NCBI GenBank assembly: GCA_003612285.1
Contig: RAYE01000028.1
Location: 1-64,000 of the forward strand
Source of the DNA: a bacterium D16-51
Lineage (GTDB): Bacteria; Bacillota; Clostridia; Lachnospirales; Lachnospiraceae
Direction: 5' to 3'
DNA length: 64,000 bases
The notes under the pieces were generated by a model. That model saw nothing but the letters and a program-made list of their open reading frames with translations, searched no databases and was not told where the DNA came from. Shown here piece after piece: positions 8,601 to 17,414 of the stretch; position 1 is the first letter of the stretch; the number at the start of each line of letters is the position of its first letter. The position numbers and the translations under genes are program-made.

Positions 8601-9257
8601 ATGTTTGACTATGTAGAAGATAAGAAATTTCTAAGCCGTATGCGGAGTTTATGTGGTGAGATAATGCAGGATTTCTGCCATTACTTGAAAGAGGACTATG
8701 ATATTGGCGCAGTATTCTTTCTTGTAGGGAGCGGCGCACGAAACCTCATCGTACAAAACGCTTCGTTGCCGATTGATTTGGATTACAACCTTGAAATTGT
8801 AAGATGTGAGGATTTTGAGGATTGTAGGTTTTTAAAAGAATGTGCAAGGAAGTCCTTTAATAAGGCGTTAAAGGAACATGGTTGGGGAGATTGCGATGAT
8901 TCAACATCTTCTCTGACTACGGAGAAAAGGCATTTTCTCAAAGGCAATCCTACCGAGTTTTCGATGGATGTCTGCATTGTTTGCAGGGATACAGAGGAGC
9001 ATTTTCACAGACTGAAACACAAAAAGACAGGGTTCACTTATCTGGATGAATACTATTGGAACGAAGCCCCTCATTCTGCGGGCATACAGAAAAAGGCTAA
9101 GTATATCAAGGAAAGGGGAAAATGGCAGCTTGTCAGGGCGCAGTATAAGGATATTAAAAACAGATACCTGCAACGGAACGACCACGACCATCCCTCTTTC
9201 ATTTGCTATATCGAAGCCGTGAACAATGTATATAACGCAAGAATGAATTGGAAGTAA
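8601..9257 (+). CDS. Nucleotidyltransferase-fold protein inserted in the transfer operon
   Basis: A 218-residue protein with the full nucleotidyltransferase signature: GSG at 43-45, the acidic pair D59 and D61 (LPIDLDYNLEI), and a third acidic residue at D123 (FSMDVCIV). The fold is shared by MNT/AbiEii-type toxins and antitoxins, drug-modifying enzymes and tRNA-modifying toxins; I cannot choose among them. The ATG at 8601 has AAAGGAGA 5 nt upstream; the in-frame ATG at 8571 lies too near the promoter. It has its own promoter and terminator, lower GC than its neighbours, and no partner gene, so it looks like a self-contained cassette. Confidence 0.75.
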   Translation: MFDYVEDKKFLSRMRSLCGEIMQDFCHYLKEDYDIGAVFFLVGSGARNLIVQNASLPIDLDYNLEIVRCEDFEDCRFLKECARKSFNKALKEHGWGDCDDSTSSLTTEKRHFLKGNPTEFSMDVCIVCRDTEEHFHRLKHKKTGFTYLDEYYWNEAPHSAGIQKKAKYIKERGKWQLVRAQYKDIKNRYLQRNDHDHPSFICYIEAVNNVYNARMNWK

Positions 9258-9274
9258 ACTGAATAAATTTTAAG

Positions 9275-9307
9275 AATCGTCATTTTCCCAAAGATGGCGA
9301 TTTTTTT
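9275..9307 (+). terminator. Intrinsic terminator of the nucleotidyltransferase
   Basis: AATCGTCAT (9275-9283) pairs with ATGGCGATT (9294-9302) through nine pairs including one G-U, with a 10-nt loop and a run of seven Ts. Transcription of prgI and virB4 must either read through this stem or start from a promoter I do not see. Confidence 0.8.
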
Positions 9308-9332
9308 GTGCCAAAAAGGAGGTGTTTATGGA

Positions 9333-9812
9333 TTGGAAGTAAAGATAAATAAGGAAATCCGCAACTACACGGAATCCATGTTCTTCGGGCTGTCAATGCG
9401 GCAGTTCCTGTTTTCCGTGCTTGCCTGCGGCGTGGCGGTCGGCTTGTTCTTCCTGCTCCGTGGCAGGTTCGGGACGGAAACATTGAGCTGGATGTGCATT
9501 TTGGGGGCTTCCCCTTTTGCGGTCATGGGATTTGTAAGGTACAACGGCATGACCGCCGAGCAGTTTGTGTGGGCATGGGTAAAGTCGCAGTTTCTGATGC
9601 CGAAGAAGATTTTATTTGTTCCAGAGAATTTATATTACGAAGCGATGAAGAACGCCATTGAAGCCTATGAAAAGGGCTTGCCCGCCGTGCAGGATAAGAA
9701 AAAATGCAGGAGGGCAAGGCGCAAGGCGGCAAGGAAGCGGAGAAAACAGGCAGAAAAAGCCAGAAAGAAAAATAAGAAATCAAGAAAGCGCAAGGAGGTA
9801 GACCATGATTAA
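9333..9812 (+). CDS. prgI: PrgI-family transfer protein (VirB3-like)
   Basis: A 159-residue protein with two adjacent membrane helices (about residues 21-42 and 48-66) and a very basic C-terminal tail (KKCRRARRKAARKRRKQ). PrgI proteins stand directly before the VirB4 ATPase and are counted as VirB3-like. The family begins with EVKINKEIRNYTESMFFGL, which points to the TTG at 9333, with GGAGG 9 nt upstream; the ATG at 9294 lies in the terminator stem and is rejected. It overlaps virB4 by 8 nt. Confidence 0.85.
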   Translation: MEVKINKEIRNYTESMFFGLSMRQFLFSVLACGVAVGLFFLLRGRFGTETLSWMCILGASPFAVMGFVRYNGMTAEQFVWAWVKSQFLMPKKILFVPENLYYEAMKNAIEAYEKGLPAVQDKKKCRRARRKAARKRRKQAEKARKKNKKSRKRKEVDHD

Positions 9813-12138
9813 GACGCTGAAAACGCTGTTCAAGCAGGACAGGGAGAAATTCATTGTGCCGAAGTCGGTGCAGGCGGTCATCCCGTTAAAGACCATGTGG
9901 GAGGACGGCATTTTCCTTGTGGGCAGGAACAAATACGCCAAGACATTCAAGTTTGAGGACATCAACTATGCCGTGGCGAGCCGTGAGGACAAGGAAGCGA
10001 TGTTCCTCGAATACTCGGAGCTTTTAAACGCCCTCGACAGCGGGGCGACCACGAAAATCACGATAAATAACCGCCGCTTGAATAAGGCGGACTTTGAGCA
10101 GACTATCTTAATTCCGATGGCGGAGGATGATTTGGATAAATACCGTAAGGAATACAACAAGATGCTGCTTGACAAGGCGACGGGGGCAAACTCCACCGTG
10201 CAGGACAAATATGTGACGGTTTCCGTCTGCAAGAAGAACATCGAGGAAGCGAGGAATTACTTTGCCCGTGTCGGGGCTGACCTTATCGGGCATTTCAACC
10301 GTTTAGGCTCGAAATGTACGGAACTGGATGCCAATGACAAGCTGCGTATCTTCCACGACTTCTACCGCACGGGTGAGGAAACGGCTTTTGCTTTTGATAT
10401 GGCACAGACCATGCGGAAAGGTCACGACTTCAAGGATTATATCTGCCCAGACTCTTTTGAGTTTGAGAAAGATTATTTTAAGATGGGAAACCGTTACGGG
10501 CGTGTGATATTCCTGCGTGAGTATGCCGCCTATATCAAGGACAGCATGGTTGCGGAGCTTTGTGAATTAAACCGTAACATGATGCTCTCCGTGGACGTCG
10601 TGCCTGTCCCGACGGATGAAGCCGTGCGGGAGGTGGAGAACCGCCTGCTCGGTGTGGAAACCAACATCACGAACTGGCAGAGGAAACAGAACCAGAACAA
10701 CAATTTTTCCGCCGTCATCCCCTATGATTTGGAGCAGCAGAGAAAGGAAAGCAAGGAGTTCCTCGACGATTTGACGACCCGTGACCAGAGGATGATGTTT
10801 GCGGTGCTTACGATGGTGCATACCGCCGACACCAAAGAGCAGCTTGACAATGACACCGAAGCCCTGCTGACGACGGCAAGGAAGAATCTCTGCCAGTTTG
10901 CCGTGCTGAAGTACCAGCAGATGGACGGTCTGAACACCGCCCTGCCGTTCGGCGTGAGGAAAATAGATGCCCTGCGTACCCTCACCACGGAGAGCCTTGC
11001 CGTGTTTATCCCGTTTAGAGTGCAGGAAATCTACCATAAGGACGGCGTGTATTACGGGCAGAACGTCATTTCCAAGAACATGATTATCGCCAACCGCCGT
11101 CATCTTTTGAACGGAAATTCCTTTATCCTCGGCGTGTCTGGTGCGGGCAAGTCGTTCACGGCAAAGGAGGAAATGACGAACATCATTCTGACCGACCCCA
11201 ACGCCGATGTAATCGTAATAGACCCAGAGCGGGAATATTCCCCGCTTGTAAAGGCAATGCAGGGCGAGGTCGTCCACATCTCGGCGACGAGCGACAACCA
11301 CATCAACGCAATGGACATGAACTCTGATTACGGCGACGGAGCGAACCCCGTCATCTTGAAATCAGAGTTTATTTTGTCTTTATGCGAACAGCTTATCGGA
11401 GGTGCAAGCCTTGGGGCAAAGCAGAAGTCCATCATTGACCGCTGCACGGCGAGCGTCTACCGCTATTACCAGCAGGGCAACTATATGGGTACGCCGCCCA
11501 CTTTGCAGGACTTCCGTGAGGAGCTGTTAAAGCAGGACGAGCCAGAAGCGCAGGAAATCGCCCTTGCGATTGAGCTTTTCACGGACGGCTCTCTCAACAC
11601 CTTTGCCAAGCATACGAACGTGGACACCCACAGCCGCCTTATCTGCTACGACATTCTGGATTTGGGCAAGCAGTTACAGCCTATCGGTATGCTTGTGGTG
11701 CTTGACAGCATTTTAAACCGCATCACCCAGAACAGGGCGAAAGGCAGGAACACATTTATCTTCATTGATGAAATTTATCTGTTGTTCCAGCACGAGTATT
11801 CCGCCAACTTCCTCTTTACCCTCTGGAAGCGTGTGCGTAAGTACGGGGCGTACTGTACTGGAATCACACAGAACGTGGACGACCTCTTGCAGAGCCATAC
11901 GGCGAGGACGATGCTTGCCAACTCTGAATTTATCATTATGCTGAACCAAGCATCCACAGACCGCATTGAGCTTGCGAAGCTCCTTAACATCTCCGATTTG
12001 CAGATGAGCTATATCACGAATGTCGGTGCGGGGCAGGGATTATTGAAAGTCGGTAGCTCCCTCGTGCCGTTCGTCAACAAGTTTCCGCGCAATACAAAGC
12101 TGTATAAGCTGATGACGACGAAATTTGGGGAGTGCTAA
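9805..12138 (+). CDS. virB4: VirB4/TraE conjugative ATPase
   Basis: A 777-residue ATPase that would power assembly of the mating channel and substrate transfer. The N-terminal 400 residues form the VirB4 family domain; the motor starts with the Walker A motif GVSGAGKSF at about 443-451. Walker B is in NTFIFIDEIYLLF (about 650), followed by TGITQNVDDLL. Length is normal and no frame break is visible. GGAGG stands before the ATG, and the start overlaps prgI. Confidence 0.95.
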   Translation: MIKTLKTLFKQDREKFIVPKSVQAVIPLKTMWEDGIFLVGRNKYAKTFKFEDINYAVASREDKEAMFLEYSELLNALDSGATTKITINNRRLNKADFEQTILIPMAEDDLDKYRKEYNKMLLDKATGANSTVQDKYVTVSVCKKNIEEARNYFARVGADLIGHFNRLGSKCTELDANDKLRIFHDFYRTGEETAFAFDMAQTMRKGHDFKDYICPDSFEFEKDYFKMGNRYGRVIFLREYAAYIKDSMVAELCELNRNMMLSVDVVPVPTDEAVREVENRLLGVETNITNWQRKQNQNNNFSAVIPYDLEQQRKESKEFLDDLTTRDQRMMFAVLTMVHTADTKEQLDNDTEALLTTARKNLCQFAVLKYQQMDGLNTALPFGVRKIDALRTLTTESLAVFIPFRVQEIYHKDGVYYGQNVISKNMIIANRRHLLNGNSFILGVSGAGKSFTAKEEMTNIILTDPNADVIVIDPEREYSPLVKAMQGEVVHISATSDNHINAMDMNSDYGDGANPVILKSEFILSLCEQLIGGASLGAKQKSIIDRCTASVYRYYQQGNYMGTPPTLQDFREELLKQDEPEAQEIALAIELFTDGSLNTFAKHTNVDTHSRLICYDILDLGKQLQPIGMLVVLDSILNRITQNRAKGRNTFIFIDEIYLLFQHEYSANFLFTLWKRVRKYGAYCTGITQNVDDLLQSHTARTMLANSEFIIMLNQASTDRIELAKLLNISDLQMSYITNVGAGQGLLKVGSSLVPFVNKFPRNTKLYKLMTTKFGEC

Positions 12139-12142
12139 AAGG

Positions 12143-12922
12143 ATGGCATTTTTGGAAAGGAATTGTGTTTATCCTGCCGATTGTCTGGAAGTGCTGCGGG
12201 GACTTCCAGATAGAAGTGTGGATTTAGTGATTGCCGACCCGCCGTATTACCGCATGAAAGGGGACTTTGACTTTGTGTTCCAGACAATTTCTGACTATCT
12301 GGAATGGTGTCTGGCGTGGGCGGGGGAATGCCACAGGATTTTGAAGCCTACGGGTGCTTTTTATTGTTGGGGGAGCTGCCAGATGATAGACAAGCTCTCC
12401 ACCCACGTCTTAGACAAGTTTGGATGGATAAAGCGGAATCTGATTGTCTGGAATTACAGGACGGGACGACCTGCGAAAGCGACCTATCGGAATGAAGCGG
12501 AGTTCTTGTGGTTTTACAGTAACCCCATGCATGAAATCAATATTGATGCCGTCCGCATCCCGTATGATGAGGGCGGCGAAAAAGACAAGCGGAAAAACCC
12601 AAAGGGGAAATCCTGCGGGAACGTGTGGGAGTTTCCGAGGATTATGCCCAACTATAAAGAAGCGACAGGGCATCCCACGCAGAAGCCAGAGAAGCTGGCG
12701 GAACGGATGCTGCTTGCAAGCAGCAGGGCGGGCGATTTAGTGGTAATCCCCTTTGCAGGCTCTGGGAGCGAGGTAGTCCAGTGCATCAAAAACGGGCGTG
12801 ATTTTATCGCTTCTGAAATCAATGAATCCTATGTGGGAAATATCATTCTGCCACGGCTGCAAAAAGAAACAGATTGCAGCGTATCGGCGCAGGAGAAAGG
12901 AGGATTTTTATGTCAGAGATAA
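12143..12922 (+). CDS. DNA N6-adenine/N4-cytosine methyltransferase, beta class
   Basis: A 259-residue site-specific DNA methyltransferase. Motif IV is DPPY at residues 32-35 (IADPPYYRMKGDFD) and motif I is FAGSGS near residue 204, preceded by HPTQKPEKLAERML. The order IV before I is that of beta-class enzymes. No restriction enzyme is nearby, so it is an orphan methylase that may shield the ICE from host restriction (inference). The ATG at 12143 is preferred; an in-frame TTG at 12125 overlaps the virB4 end. It overlaps the next gene by 13 nt. Confidence 0.88.
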   Translation: MAFLERNCVYPADCLEVLRGLPDRSVDLVIADPPYYRMKGDFDFVFQTISDYLEWCLAWAGECHRILKPTGAFYCWGSCQMIDKLSTHVLDKFGWIKRNLIVWNYRTGRPAKATYRNEAEFLWFYSNPMHEINIDAVRIPYDEGGEKDKRKNPKGKSCGNVWEFPRIMPNYKEATGHPTQKPEKLAERMLLASSRAGDLVVIPFAGSGSEVVQCIKNGRDFIASEINESYVGNIILPRLQKETDCSVSAQEKGGFLCQR

Positions 12923-13314
12923 GGTTTCGCAACGCAGCCCACCGTGATTTTTTTCTGGAAAGCATGATGAAATGCAGGGTAAACGACTGTTACCACAGGG
13001 CATTTTTCTATGTGATGGGGATTGCGGGGGAAACAAGGCAGAACATCAACGCCATGTTCGATTTTAAGACAGACTGCATCAAGCCAGAGGGGATGCACGC
13101 AGGATGGCAGACAAGCGGCACGGTCAAGGTCTGCCACCTTGCCTTTAACCTCTGGAACGGTTACGCCGAGGAGGGGCGTGAAAAATTATTCACGCCAGAG
13201 GAATTGTTCTGTTGCGAGTTCGCCCCATATTTCATGGAGGGCATCAAGGCACGGTATCCCGAATATTGCAGGGACTTACCAACGCCCAAGAAGCAGACGG
13301 AGCATACACGGTAA
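12910..13314 (+). CDS. DUF6075-like ICE protein, function unknown
   Basis: A 134-residue soluble protein (start MSEIRFRNAAHRDFFLESM) with no catalytic motif that I recognise. A pattern of aromatic and Cys residues (CRVNDCYHRAFFYVMGIAGE, CHLAFNLWNGYAEEG) is typical of proteins labelled DUF6075, which I recall from the same place in many Firmicutes ICEs. GGAGG lies 5-9 nt before the ATG at 12910 and inside the methylase gene, which suggests coupling. The family name is from memory. Confidence 0.7.
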   Translation: MSEIRFRNAAHRDFFLESMMKCRVNDCYHRAFFYVMGIAGETRQNINAMFDFKTDCIKPEGMHAGWQTSGTVKVCHLAFNLWNGYAEEGREKLFTPEELFCCEFAPYFMEGIKARYPEYCRDLPTPKKQTEHTR

Positions 13315-13338
13315 AATTTTAAATGAAAGGAAAAGCCT

Positions 13339-14124
13339 ATGAATTTTAAAAACTATAAAACCATTCTCTGTATAGTCGCCGCTGTTACCTTTTTAGGAGC
13401 AGCGGTTTTTTGCGGCTTTAAGATTTACAGCCATTACCAGCAGATAGACGAGCAGACCGAAGCCTTTGCGGAGATTGCCGAGGTTGTGGAGAACGTCGAG
13501 CCAGAGGACGAACCGCCCAGAGATAAGGATACGCCCGTCAGCGAGGGCGAGGATATATTGGCAAAATACAAAAAGCTGTATTTGCAGAATGAGGATATGG
13601 TCGGGTGGATTGCTGTTGACGGAACGAGTATCAATTACCCCGTCATGCAGACCAAGAACAATCCCAACTTCTATCTGAAGCACAGCTTTGAAAAAGAGTA
13701 TAGCGACTTAGGCGTACCGTATATCCAAGAGGACTGCGACATCCTCACAAGCGACAATCTGGTTATCTACGGACATCACATCAAGGGCGGCAGGATGTTC
13801 GGGGCGTTGGAAGATTACAAATCCAAGAGCTTTTATGAGAAGCATAAGAGCATCCAGTTTGACACGCTCACGGAGCAGGCAGAGTATGAAATCATCGCCG
13901 TATTTAAGACGGTTGCATACAGTTCGGAGGGCTACCGCTATTATGATTTTGTCAATGCGGAAAATGAAAAGGAGTTTGATGCTTTTGTCGGGAAGTGCAA
14001 AGAGCTTGCCTTGTATGATACGGGCGTGACAGCCCAATACGGCGACAGGCTCATTACCCTCTCCACCTGCGAATACTCGGCACAGAACGGCAGGCTTGTA
14101 GTGGTGGCGAAAAAAGCAGACTGA
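13339..14124 (+). CDS. srtB: Class B sortase
   Basis: A 261-residue membrane-anchored transpeptidase. One N-terminal helix (residues 9-29) is followed by an acidic linker and the sortase beta-barrel. Visible active-site parts are the His in NLVIYGHHIKGGRMF and the Cys in TLSTC (residues 240-244). The sortase would attach ICE surface proteins to the wall or process pilus-like parts; its substrate is not in the window. It stands before the CD1108 hydrolase, as in C. difficile CTn elements. Confidence 0.92.
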   Translation: MNFKNYKTILCIVAAVTFLGAAVFCGFKIYSHYQQIDEQTEAFAEIAEVVENVEPEDEPPRDKDTPVSEGEDILAKYKKLYLQNEDMVGWIAVDGTSINYPVMQTKNNPNFYLKHSFEKEYSDLGVPYIQEDCDILTSDNLVIYGHHIKGGRMFGALEDYKSKSFYEKHKSIQFDTLTEQAEYEIIAVFKTVAYSSEGYRYYDFVNAENEKEFDAFVGKCKELALYDTGVTAQYGDRLITLSTCEYSAQNGRLVVVAKKAD

Positions 14125-14162
14125 CATGACCGCAAATCTTCTGGGAAAGGAGGTCGGATTTT

Positions 14163-15980
14163 ATGGCTGATATAAAGACCAGAGATGCGGTCAAAGGGAC
14201 GATTAAGACTTTAGACAAAGCTGCCATAGCAGGCAGACGCATGAAATCCGCTTACGCCAAGACAAAGGACAAGGCGGAGCAGGGGTATTGTGCAGAGGAA
14301 AATTCCCCCACGGAATATGCCGCCGACAAGGTTTCCCATGCTTCTGGGCGTATTAAGGACGAGGGTATCCATCAATTCAATAAGCAAGGGCAGAAAAACG
14401 CCCAGATTACAAAAGAAAATATCGGTAAGGCGAAAGATAAAATCACCGATTTTAAGGCAAAGCGGGCAAAGAAAGCCGCAGAGCAGAAAACAATGCGGAA
14501 TAAGGCAGAACAAAACACCATGCGTACAATAAGGCAGGACGGCTTGCAGGAAATACAAGGGACTGCAAGCCGTCCCGCTGTTTCCGTTGCCCCTGCCAAG
14601 ACCGAAACACCCCAGACGGTAGCAAACTCACTGATAAAGACCAGACAGCAGGGAAAGCGGACGATAAAGACGACAGCCAGAAATGCGGAAAAAACCGTCA
14701 AGACCACAGCAAAAGGCACGGTCAAGGCGACGGAAAAAGGCGTGAAAACCGCAAAGGCGACGTCCAAGACGGCGATTAAAACCACGGAGCAGACCGCAAG
14801 GACGGCGCAGAAAACGGCGAAAGCATCCGCCAAAGCCGCACAGAAAGCGGCACAGACGGCGAAAGCCACCGCAAAGACGACAGCCGAAGCGACGAAAGCC
14901 ACGGTCAAGGCGACCATTGCGGCGGTCAGGGCGATTATCGCAGGGACTAAGGCATTGATTTCTGCCCTTATCGCAGGCGGCTGGATTGCCGTCGTGATAA
15001 TCCTCATCGTCGTCCTGCTTGGGTGCGCCGTTTCCCTGTTCGGGGGCGGAAGCGACAGCACTTCCTATACCCCTGTCAGTGCGGAGGTCGAAGCCTACAC
15101 GCCGCTGATACAGAAGTATGCGAAACAGTACAGAATCCCCGAATATGTGGAGCTTATCAAGGCGGTAATGATGCAGGAATCTGGGGGAAAGGGCAGCGAC
15201 CCGATGCAGGCGGCGGAGGGGAGCTTCAACAAGAAGTACCCCCATGAGCCGAACGGCATCAAAGACCCCGAATATTCCATCGAGTGCGGCGTGCAGGAAC
15301 TAAAAGCAGCCCTCACATCAGCCGAGGTGGAGAACCCGATTGACATGGAGCGCATCAAGCTCGCCTTGCAGGGCTACAACTTCGGCAACGGATATATCTC
15401 ATGGGCAAAGACCAACTACGGCGGCTATTCCTATGCAAATGCGGTGGAGTTTTCCGCAATGCAGGCACAGCGGCTCGGTTGGGAGAAGTACGGCGACACG
15501 CAGTACCCCGCCCATGTATTACGCTACTATCCATACGGGAGGGCGTTCACAAGCGGAGGAAACCAAGCCATCGTAGAAGTGGCTCTGACACAGCTCGGCA
15601 ACGAGGGCGGGCAGCCTTATTGGAGCTGGTACGGCTTTGAGGGGCGTGTGGAATGGTGCGCCTGCTTCGCATCGTGGTGTGCCGACCAGTGCGGCTATCT
15701 GGAAAGCGGAATTGTGCCGAAATTCTCCCTCTGCTCGGACGGCGTGAACTGGTTCAAGGGCAAAGGGCAATGGCAGGACAAGAACTATGAGCCGCAGGCA
15801 GGCGACCTTATTTTCTTTGATTGGGGGAGCGACGGCTCAATCGACCATGTGGGAATCGTGGAGAAATGCGAGAATGGGACGGTCTACACCGTGGAGGGCA
15901 ACTCTGGGGATGCCTGCAAACAGCAGAGCTATCCAGTCGGGAGTGGTTCTATTTACGGGTACGGATGTCCAAACTATTAG
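14163..15980 (+). CDS. CD1108-family bifunctional cell-wall hydrolase (lysozyme-like + NlpC/P60)
   Basis: A 605-residue VirB1-like protein that would open peptidoglycan for the mating channel. Residues 1-260 are a Lys/Ala/Thr-rich repeat region (KTAKATSKTAIKTTEQTART). A membrane helix follows at about 268-293, then an extracellular lysozyme-like domain (VMMQESGGKGSDPMQAAEG, with Glu as acid), then a Cys-His peptidase (VEWCACFASWCADQCGY near 497, SIDHVGIVEK). It is the last gene of the transfer operon. GGAGG precedes the ATG. The repeat region is unusually long and probably spans the cytoplasmic side or wall. Confidence 0.92.
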   Translation: MADIKTRDAVKGTIKTLDKAAIAGRRMKSAYAKTKDKAEQGYCAEENSPTEYAADKVSHASGRIKDEGIHQFNKQGQKNAQITKENIGKAKDKITDFKAKRAKKAAEQKTMRNKAEQNTMRTIRQDGLQEIQGTASRPAVSVAPAKTETPQTVANSLIKTRQQGKRTIKTTARNAEKTVKTTAKGTVKATEKGVKTAKATSKTAIKTTEQTARTAQKTAKASAKAAQKAAQTAKATAKTTAEATKATVKATIAAVRAIIAGTKALISALIAGGWIAVVIILIVVLLGCAVSLFGGGSDSTSYTPVSAEVEAYTPLIQKYAKQYRIPEYVELIKAVMMQESGGKGSDPMQAAEGSFNKKYPHEPNGIKDPEYSIECGVQELKAALTSAEVENPIDMERIKLALQGYNFGNGYISWAKTNYGGYSYANAVEFSAMQAQRLGWEKYGDTQYPAHVLRYYPYGRAFTSGGNQAIVEVALTQLGNEGGQPYWSWYGFEGRVEWCACFASWCADQCGYLESGIVPKFSLCSDGVNWFKGKGQWQDKNYEPQAGDLIFFDWGSDGSIDHVGIVEKCENGTVYTVEGNSGDACKQQSYPVGSGSIYGYGCPNY

Positions 15981-16007
15981 TTGGGCAGGACAAAAGAAAA
16001 CCAGAGG

Positions 16008-16379
16008 TCAATCCTCTGGCTGCTCTTTTGCCTTACATAAGGCGGCTGCGGTTGCTTCAAGAATGGATAAATCTCTGTCGCTCAATTTATCCAGAAGCAC
16101 ATCCAAGCGTTTCCGCACGGCACTTTTAACATCTGCTTTCTCTGGAAATATGTACGGGTCGATAGGCATATCGAATATTGTTGCGATATATGCCAAAAGT
16201 CCGAGGCTTGGGTGTTTCCCTTCCAGCTCGATTGCTTGGAGATGCCGTGGCGTAATGTCAAGCGTTTCCGCTAATTTCTCCCGTGTTATCTTTTGGGCTT
16301 CACGAAAAGTTTTGATGTCAAGCCCCATTGGAGTGAAGTCAAATCCGTATCTGTTTTTCTTGTTTTTTTCCATTTCCAT
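16008..16379 (-). CDS. XRE-family helix-turn-helix regulator
   Basis: A 123-residue repressor-like protein on the minus strand. The helix-turn-helix is clear at residues 22-76 (IKTFREAQKITREKLAETLD, ITPRHLQAIELEGKHPSLGL). The C-terminal helical part probably dimerises. It lies convergent to the CD1108 gene at the border of the conjugation module. Control of ICE or cargo genes is inferred from position. Confidence 0.88.
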   Translation of the reverse strand: MEMEKNKKNRYGFDFTPMGLDIKTFREAQKITREKLAETLDITPRHLQAIELEGKHPSLGLLAYIATIFDMPIDPYIFPEKADVKSAVRKRLDVLLDKLSDRDLSILEATAAALCKAKEQPED

Positions 16380-16453
16380 ATGTCCACCGCCTGTTCTGAA
16401 ATTTGTTATGTTCCATTTTACAGAGATAGAAGTTCCTATTAAACGAGATACAA

Positions 16454-16470
16454 TCTCTACATATAGGAAC
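16454..16470 (+). repeat. Left copy of 17-bp cargo-edge repeat
   Basis: TCTCTACATATAGGAAC matches TCTCTACATATAAGAAC at 24838-24854 at 16 of 17 positions, and the similarity continues loosely on the right. The two copies enclose all ten cargo genes. Confidence 0.55.
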
Positions 16471-16658
16471 TACAAATGCTATATAGAAGAACGGTTAGTG
16501 CGGATTATTTTAGAGAATTAACGGATTTTAAGGGATTTTTAGACAATGTATAGAAACACAGATTTAGAAGAATTTACCGATAGGGGGATTTTATATAACG
16601 AAAATAACGCAAAAAACTTTCAAATCTATTGCGAAAACAGATAAATAGTAGTAAAATA

Positions 16659-16681
16659 GTTATTGACCGAAAGTCAATAAC
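16659..16681. promoter_or_regulatory. Inverted-repeat operator before the TetR gene
   Basis: GTTATTGAC-CGAAA-GTCAATAAC is a perfect 9-bp inverted repeat with a 5-bp centre, ending 22 bp before the TetR start. Sites of this size and symmetry bind TetR/AcrR dimers, so autorepression of the tetR-MFS-KTR operon is likely. Confidence 0.75.
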
Positions 16682-16703
16682 TATAAAAGGAGGTGTATGG
16701 AAT

Positions 16704-17414
16704 ATGGCTAGACCTGTAAAAAAGACACCAGAGGAATGGAGAAAAGAAATCCTAAATGCTGCCCAAAACTTATTTATTTCTAAAGGATATGAGGAAACCT
16801 CAATTTCCGATATTATGGACATGGTGGGCGGAGCAAAAGGAATGTTTTACCGTTGTTTCCAAAGCAAAGAGGAAGTAATGTACGCATTAGGCAATCAGAT
16901 GTTTTTCGAGGACAACCCATTTGAAGTAGTCAATGGGAGGGAGGACTTGAACGGTCTGCAAAAAATCAGGCTGTTGCTTACACTGAATCAGTCGGACGCT
17001 GAACGAAATCAGATAAATATTCAGGCAATCCCGATTTTGAAAGACCCGCACATTTTAGCGGCGGCAGTTGCAGAAAACAGGCGTGTATTAACCCCCTTGT
17101 GGTTGGAATTGTTGGAGGAGGGAAAGAAGGACGGTTCTATTAAGACGGAATACACAAAGGAGCTTTCCGAGCTTTTGCCGCTTATCAACTTCTGGCTCAT
17201 GCCCTCGGTATTCCCTGCAACAGAGGAAGAACTGTATCATAAATATCATTTTGTGAAAGAAGTGTTAGCCCATATGGGATTGCCGCTTTATGATGATGAT
17301 ACGACAATCTTTACAGAAAAATTTATCACTGATATTACAGAAACACCCTGCGGGCATACCTCTATGCCAGAGAATGCAGGAAAAATTAATGAAAAAGGAG
17401 GGAATCAGCCATGA
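16704..17414 (+). CDS. TetR/AcrR-family regulator of the MFS exporter
   Basis: A 236-residue regulator. The N-terminal helix-turn-helix (LNAAQNLFISKGYEETSISD, MVGGAKGMFYRCFQSKEE) is typical; the rest is the ligand-binding helical domain. ATG 16704 is the start: AAAGGAGG lies 10 nt away, while the ATG at 16697 is blocked by a stop. Its last 4 nt overlap the exporter start (ATGA), so the two are translated together. It would sense a substrate of the exporter; the ligand is unknown. Confidence 0.9.
   Translation: MARPVKKTPEEWRKEILNAAQNLFISKGYEETSISDIMDMVGGAKGMFYRCFQSKEEVMYALGNQMFFEDNPFEVVNGREDLNGLQKIRLLLTLNQSDAERNQINIQAIPILKDPHILAAAVAENRRVLTPLWLELLEEGKKDGSIKTEYTKELSELLPLINFWLMPSVFPATEEELYHKYHFVKEVLAHMGLPLYDDDTTIFTEKFITDITETPCGHTSMPENAGKINEKGGNQP

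Larger units (their letters stand above)
16380..16703. other. Intergenic stretch at the left edge of the cargo
   Basis: About 320 bp, AT-rich. It holds a sequence almost identical to one at the other cargo edge (16454-16470), a weak 32-codon ORF at 16546-16644 (starting MYRNTDLEEF) with no ribosome site, and the inverted repeat before tetR. I see no other gene. The small ORF may be the stump of a gene cut when the cargo came in. Confidence 0.5.
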
